Positions 8,201 through 11,583 of a stretch of DNA of 11,583 bases are shown here, in pieces (positions within the stretch are counted from its first letter, which is position 1; each line of letters opens with the position of its first letter). Position numbers and translations under genes: made by a program. This stretch comes from Bacteroidales bacterium UBA1628. GTDB taxonomy: Bacteria; Bacteroidota; Bacteroidia; Bacteroidales; UBA932. The notes below the pieces were generated by a model that was given only the letters and a program-made list of their open reading frames with translations, did no database searches and was not told where the DNA came from. Location of the stretch: positions 1 to 11,583 of the forward strand of contig DCMG01000014.1 in NCBI GenBank assembly GCA_002321335.1, written 5' to 3'.

Positions 8201-8559
8201 GGTGGACAATCCCCGGGGACGAGGCCAAGACCACAATCCCTGTCATCTCGGACACGAGACAGAACAGGACGGACAGCAACCTTGCCGTGGCCTACAATTC
8301 CTACAACTACTCCACCGAACGGATAGCCAAAGGTGATTTCATAAGAATGAAAGAGATCTCCCTGAGTTATGACCTTCCAAAGTCTTTCACCAAAGCCTTG
8401 AAACTCAGCAGCGCATCCGTGAAGATCCAGGCGACCAACCTCTTCCTGCTCTATGCGGACAAGAAACTCAACGGACAGGATCCTGAGTTCTTCAACACCG
8501 GCGGAGTGGCCCTCCCGGTCCCGAAGCAGTTCACTTTCACACTCAGATTAGGAATCTAA
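5233..8559 (+). CDS. SusC/RagA-family TonB-dependent outer-membrane transporter
   Basis: This 1108-residue protein is full length for the family. A signal peptide (1-22, ending GYLFGQ) is followed by a CarboxypepD_reg-like beta-sandwich (about 27-98: RSVTGVVVSAEDGLPVIGAA through the Ser/Thr-Asp-Gly repeat). Then come a TonB-box region with EGVVVTG (104-110), a plug domain (about 115-250) with GLEGRSAGVSV, IRVRGATSIYG and the SusC hallmark YGARAMAGVIVVTTKKG, and a 22-strand-type barrel to the C-terminus (KQFTFTLRLGI). Known role: SusC imports oligomers through the outer membrane using TonB energy, with SusD as the hinged lid. It heads a tight four-gene run; the SusD gene starts 10 bp after its stop. 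The CarboxypepD domain is not preceded by a secretin/STN domain, so sensing through an ECF anti-sigma factor is not indicated. Substrate cannot be told from sequence. Confidence 0.96.
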   Translation: MKRYLCLLIACIIAGSGYLFGQSTRSVTGVVVSAEDGLPVIGAAVLEKGTKNASITDTDGRFTIKVSQTAKVLEVSCLGMRPKEAAVTSGEMRIEMQTDTEVLEGVVVTGMQKMDKRLFTGATDRLSADNVKLDGIADVSRGLEGRSAGVSVQNVSGTFGTAPKIRVRGATSIYGSSKPLWVVDGVIMDDVVDVNADDLSSGDANTLISSAIAGLNSDDIESFQILKDGSATSIYGARAMAGVIVVTTKKGISGQAHINYTGEFSYRLKPSYLTFNVMNSQDQMDVYQEMQKKGWLNYSSVANASSSGVYGKMYELLSTVDPVTGQFALQNTKEARTAYLRAAEFRNTDWFDILFNNSVSQNHSVSISSGTDRSQHYASISAMSDPGWTKQNQVQRYTGNLNSTFKISKSLSFNMIANVAYRKQKAPGTLGSTTDVVNGTVKRDFDINPYSYALNTSRTLDPDTFYTRNYAPFNIVHELDNNYIDINVIDSRFQGLITWKPTPKLEINALGAVKYSATTQEHHILDESNQAQAYRAMGTTTIRDNNSYLYTDPDDPYAVPVTVLPEGGILDRTDNSLFGWDFRASAAYNNVFADKHIVNLYGGLETNSYDRHATWFRGWGMQYSMGEIPFYAYQVFKKGSEQNSQYYSMGNTYNRTAAFFATGTYSYKGIYTLNGTFRYEGTNRLGKSNTARWLPTWNVSGAWNVSEEEFFKPLTNAVSHLSLKASYSLTADPGPSYVTNSRDVISSSNPWRPWSKDKESQLYVSSLENSELTYEKKHELNIGFESGFIDNRINLSFDWYKRDNFDLIGIITTKGVGGEVRKYGNIASMKSDGVEVSLSTTNIKTKDFSWATNFIYSHTHNEVTHLETAERVIDLVSGTGFAQEGYPVRGIFSIPFKGLGSDGLPRFIDQDGEETVSGVNFQEQEKLDFLEYSGNADPTDIGSLGNIFTYKGFKLNVFITYSFGNVVRLDPVFRKSYTDLDAMPREFKNRWTIPGDEAKTTIPVISDTRQNRTDSNLAVAYNSYNYSTERIAKGDFIRMKEISLSYDLPKSFTKALKLSSASVKIQATNLFLLYADKKLNGQDPEFFNTGGVALPVPKQFTFTLRLGI

Positions 8560-8569
8560 CACCAGAATC

Positions 8570-10156
8570 ATGAAAAACAGAAACATATCATACATTTCAT
8601 TCATCATAGCGATGGCATCCGCTGCATCTTCCTGCAATGGATTCCTCGACAAGATGCCTGACAACAGAACAGAGGTAGACACTGAAAGCAAGGTCGTGAG
8701 CCTTATCACATCAGCCTATCCCAAGACTGACCACCAACTGCTGTGCGAGTTCATGTCAGACAATGTTGATGACTACGGAGAGAGCAATCCGTACTACGAT
8801 CAGTTCATAGAGGAAGTCTATGGCTGGCAGGATGTCACACAAGCAGACAACGAAGACCCGGAAAGTCTTTGGGAAGCATGCTACTCTGCCATCAGTTCCG
8901 CGAACAAGGCCCTTGACGCTATTGAGAATCTCGGTGGAGCCGATGTCTCACAAACAATCAAAGAGTGCAAGGGAGAGGCTCTGATTGCCAGGGCATACTC
9001 ACACTTCATCCTGACTAACATCTTCTGCCTCAACTACAATTCAAAAACAAGCGCCACGGATTCCGGAATCCCGTACATGACGGAATCGGAGACGACATTG
9101 AACCCAGATTACGAAAGGGGCACAGTGGCGCTGGACTATGAGTTGATGGACAAGGACATCCAGGAAGGCCTGTCCCTCATCGGAGACAACCACCTCAGCG
9201 TGCCGAAATACCACTTCAACACCCAGGCGGCCTACGCCTTCGCGGCAAGGTTCTACCTCTTCTACGAGAAGTGGGACAAAGCCAAGGAATATGCAGACCT
9301 TTGCCTCGGTGACACTCCGACCCTCAGGGACTGGACAGCGGTAGCCTCTCTTCCGGTGGAGCCGGATGTCAGATCAGAAGACTACATAAACTCTGACCAC
9401 TCCTGCAATCTTCTTCTGACGACAGCATATTCAGGAATGGGTCTGTATATGGGTCCATACAGGGTCTATGCAAGATATTCCCACGGCAGGTACCTCGCTT
9501 CCTTTGAGACCGGAGCAGCGACGCACATTTTCGGAGGCAACAACGCCTACATCGCGCCGATGTATTCCTACACCGCCACAAATTTTGACAGAGCCATGTT
9601 CTGGAAAATTCCTTTTCTGTTTGAATATTCAGACCCTGTCGCCGGGATAGGTTTCTACAGATGCGTGTTCGTGAACTTCAGTACGGACGACTGCCTGCTT
9701 ACAAGGGCGGAAGCCAAGATAATGCTGGATGATTACAACGGAGCCGCCGCCGACCTGACCTTATGGCAGAACAATATGGTAAAGGCCAGCTTCAGGAAAG
9801 ACTTGACTCCTGAAAGCATACAGACATTCTTCAATTCAGTTGAATATGCGGACGGAATGAACTCAACCATCAAGAAGCACATCGCTCCGGCGTTCGAGGT
9901 TGGGGATGAAGGCGGGGTTAAGGAGTCGATGCTCCAGTGCGTTCTCGACTTTAAGCGCATCCAGAACCTTCATGAGGGTACGAGGTGGTTCGACATCAAG
10001 CGCTACAACATCGAGATAGTGCGCAGGGTGATGGGTGCTGACGGATTTCCGGAAACTGTCACAGACTCTCTCAAAGCCGGCGACCCACGCAGAGCAGTTC
10101 AGATTCCGGCCAAGGTAATAAAAGCCGGATTGCAGGCAAATCCAAGAAACAATTAA
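8570..10156 (+). CDS. SusD/RagB-family surface substrate-binding lipoprotein
   Basis: This 528-residue lipoprotein has a signal peptide ending AASSC with lipidated Cys22. The mature N-terminus (FLDKMPDNRTEV) is the usual SusD opening, followed by the first TPR-like helices (LITSAYP, then NEDPESLWEACYSAISSANKALD) and ECKGEALIARAYSHFIL. The C-terminal half has the family hallmarks LLTRAEAKIML, RWFDIKRYN and DPRRAVQIP near the end. Known role: it caps the SusC barrel on the cell surface and binds substrate. The pairing with the preceding gene (10-bp gap) makes a SusCD complex near certain. Binding-site residues, and hence the ligand, cannot be inferred with confidence. Confidence 0.95.
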   Translation: MKNRNISYISFIIAMASAASSCNGFLDKMPDNRTEVDTESKVVSLITSAYPKTDHQLLCEFMSDNVDDYGESNPYYDQFIEEVYGWQDVTQADNEDPESLWEACYSAISSANKALDAIENLGGADVSQTIKECKGEALIARAYSHFILTNIFCLNYNSKTSATDSGIPYMTESETTLNPDYERGTVALDYELMDKDIQEGLSLIGDNHLSVPKYHFNTQAAYAFAARFYLFYEKWDKAKEYADLCLGDTPTLRDWTAVASLPVEPDVRSEDYINSDHSCNLLLTTAYSGMGLYMGPYRVYARYSHGRYLASFETGAATHIFGGNNAYIAPMYSYTATNFDRAMFWKIPFLFEYSDPVAGIGFYRCVFVNFSTDDCLLTRAEAKIMLDDYNGAAADLTLWQNNMVKASFRKDLTPESIQTFFNSVEYADGMNSTIKKHIAPAFEVGDEGGVKESMLQCVLDFKRIQNLHEGTRWFDIKRYNIEIVRRVMGADGFPETVTDSLKAGDPRRAVQIPAKVIKAGLQANPRNN

Positions 10157-10159
10157 TAA

Positions 10160-11068
10160 ATGATCATCATGAAAAAAGCCATATTATATCTTATGCTTGC
10201 CGCCTCGCTGCCGATAGTTCTTTCGTCATGCGAGTACGACTATCCCGATCCGAGCAAGAGCGTGATCGAGGAAAGCACACGAGGAAATAATGTTTTCGAC
10301 AACTGGCTTGACGTCAATTATGTCTATCCTTACAACATAGACTTCAAGTACAGGATGGAGGACATAGAGTCTGACATGAACTACACGCTGGTACCGGCAA
10401 GGACTGAATGCTCGGTAGCCATGGCGCATCTGCTCAAATACCTGTGCCTTGAGGCCTACGACGAGGTGGCAGGCGTGGAGTTCACCAGGCAATATTTCCC
10501 TAAACAAGTGCACCTGATCGGATCTCCTGCATACAACAATAACGGGACAATGGTTCTCGGCGTGGCCGAAGGCGGCAAGAAGATCACCCTTTACAACCTC
10601 AACACACTGCCATCCATCATGGATGACGTTGACCTGCTGAACGAATGGTACTTCGGCACCATCCATCACGAGTTCACGCACATCCTTCACCAGACAAAAC
10701 CTTACGCCGCCGCCTTCAAAGCCATCTCCGGCACGGACTATGTCGCTGATTACTGGAGCGAGGAGCCTTACGACACCGAATTCCTGCAAAGAGGTTTCAT
10801 CACGGACTATGCGCAGAAGAATGCGGACGAGGACATGGCAGAGATGGTCTCCAAGTACATCACTAACGATGATGAGTACTGGAACTCAAGACTCAACGCC
10901 GCGGGAACCCAAGGGGCGTCAATCATTCAGGCGAAGTTCAATTATATCAAAAAATACCTTTCTTCTGAATGGGGCATAGACATCGATGAGCTCAGAAGCG
11001 TGATTCTAAGGCGTGAGGCCGAAGTCATCTCCGGCAAAATCGATCTTAACGACATTTCACTGGACTAA
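10160..11068 (+). CDS. SusCD-associated zinc metallopeptidase-like lipoprotein (HExxH)
   Basis: This protein of 302 residues (or 299 from the ATG at 10169, which gives the more usual MKKAILYLM signal peptide) is a lipoprotein: VLSSC places the lipidated Cys at residue 24. The key motif is HHEFTHILHQ, with zinc ligands His170 and His174 and catalytic Glu171. A likely third ligand is Glu228 (or Glu224) in NADEDMAEMVSKY, about 54 residues later, a gluzincin-like spacing. It resembles the putative zinc metallohydrolase lipoproteins encoded beside SusCD pairs in Bacteroidota (the group named substrate import-associated zinc metallohydrolase lipoprotein). Its start lies 3 or 12 bp after the SusD stop, so co-expression is expected. 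Probable role: surface or periplasmic cleavage or binding of the imported substrate. Peptidase activity is inferred from the motif only; substrate unknown. Confidence 0.85.
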   Translation: MIIMKKAILYLMLAASLPIVLSSCEYDYPDPSKSVIEESTRGNNVFDNWLDVNYVYPYNIDFKYRMEDIESDMNYTLVPARTECSVAMAHLLKYLCLEAYDEVAGVEFTRQYFPKQVHLIGSPAYNNNGTMVLGVAEGGKKITLYNLNTLPSIMDDVDLLNEWYFGTIHHEFTHILHQTKPYAAAFKAISGTDYVADYWSEEPYDTEFLQRGFITDYAQKNADEDMAEMVSKYITNDDEYWNSRLNAAGTQGASIIQAKFNYIKKYLSSEWGIDIDELRSVILRREAEVISGKIDLNDISLD

Positions 11069-11086
11069 TATTTAAAGACAACGATT

Positions 11087-11583
11087 ATGAAACGAATATT
11101 ATTGTTCATCTTGCTCGCTCTCACATCCGGAATGTTCTTTTCCTGTCTGAAAAGTCAGGAGGATGTGTTCGACGAGCCCTCAGCGATACGTCTTCAGAAA
11201 CTGATCAGAGCCTACAAAGACACTCTGGCTGCTTCCGAGAACGGCTGGATAATGCAGTACTACCCTATCCCGTCAAAGGATTTCGGCGGATTGGACTATT
11301 GGCTGAAGTTCGACAACGACCAGAATGTCTCGGTCTACACCAATCTAAACATAAGCGACGGTTCCGTCAAGAGCAGCCTTTATGACATCATCCCGGAGCG
11401 CGGCCCTGTGCTGACTTTCAACACGTACAATGACATACTGCATTATTTCACAACTCCATCCAGCAAGTACTATCAAGGGTACCAGAGCGACTACGAGTTC
11501 GTGATCGAAAGCTACGAGGACGGGATATTCACCTTGGTAGGCAAAATCTATGGCAACAAGATGTACCTGATAAGGCTGGGAGA
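11087..11583 (+). CDS. DUF4302-like lipoprotein, 3'-truncated by window edge
   Basis: 165 residues are readable without a stop before the window ends. The signal peptide MKRILLFILLALTSGMFFSC ends in a lipobox with Cys20. The mature start (KSQEDVFDEPSAIRLQKLI) and the following SENGWIMQYYPIP are the opening signature I associate with DUF4302 proteins. Further along, DYEFVIESYEDGIFTLVGKIYGNKMYLIRLG fits the same family. DUF4302 proteins are lipoproteins of unknown function commonly encoded with SusCD. The gene starts 18 bp after the metallopeptidase gene, the fourth in the run. Probably an outer-membrane accessory of the same complex; no catalytic motif is visible in the part seen. Confidence 0.82.
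   Translation, partial: MKRILLFILLALTSGMFFSCLKSQEDVFDEPSAIRLQKLIRAYKDTLAASENGWIMQYYPIPSKDFGGLDYWLKFDNDQNVSVYTNLNISDGSVKSSLYDIIPERGPVLTFNTYNDILHYFTTPSSKYYQGYQSDYEFVIESYEDGIFTLVGKIYGNKMYLIRLG

Noticed and set aside
2815..9634. Recurring AATATTCAGAC string (2823-2833, 4708-4718, 9624-9634)
   Set aside because: Inside the GH3 and SusD genes it encodes the EYSD peptide, a chance codon match; the intergenic copy is likely unrelated.
1..11583. CRISPR arrays, tRNA/rRNA genes, insertion-sequence ends, integrase or phage genes
   Set aside because: Looked for and not seen; there are no regularly spaced repeats, cloverleaf-like sequences or terminal inverted repeats bounding any gene.

Overview
The window looks like chromosomal DNA of a member of the Bacteroidales (Bacteroidota). 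The evidence is a SusC/SusD outer-membrane pair, lipoproteins with Bacteroidota-type signal peptides, weak or absent Shine-Dalgarno sequences, TAnnTTTG-type -7 boxes, and roughly 50% GC in genes with AT-rich spacers. I cannot assign a genus from sequence alone.

Left part (1-2816), all on the minus strand. It holds the N-terminal part of an Rpn-family PD-(D/E)XK nuclease/putative transposase that runs off the window edge, then a spacer of about 380 bp with no convincing gene. Next is a 57-codon C-terminal remnant of a YafQ-type RNase toxin, followed by a complete ABC-F ATPase of the Uup type. The nuclease gene, the toxin remnant and the gene-free spacer give this side the look of a small accessory patch attached to a housekeeping gene.

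Right part (2817-11583), all on the plus strand. A divergent intergenic region with possible opposed -7 boxes leads into a secreted glycoside hydrolase family 3 enzyme. A 187-bp AT-rich spacer with a perfect 13-bp inverted repeat separates it from four tightly packed genes (gaps of 10, 3 and 18 bp). These are a SusC-type TonB-dependent transporter, a SusD-type lipoprotein, a HExxH zinc-metallopeptidase-like lipoprotein and a DUF4302-like lipoprotein cut off by the window end.

Likely joint function (inference): SusC and SusD form an outer-membrane import machine with a surface lid. The HExxH and DUF4302 lipoproteins are probably surface or periplasmic accessories of that complex, and the GH3 enzyme may process imported beta-linked sugars in the periplasm. 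The substrate is unknown. The metallohydrolase makes a peptide or glycoconjugate as plausible as a plain glycan. No dedicated regulator (SusR, HTCS, ECF sigma/anti-sigma) lies inside the window, so the inverted repeat before susC is the best visible candidate for a control element.
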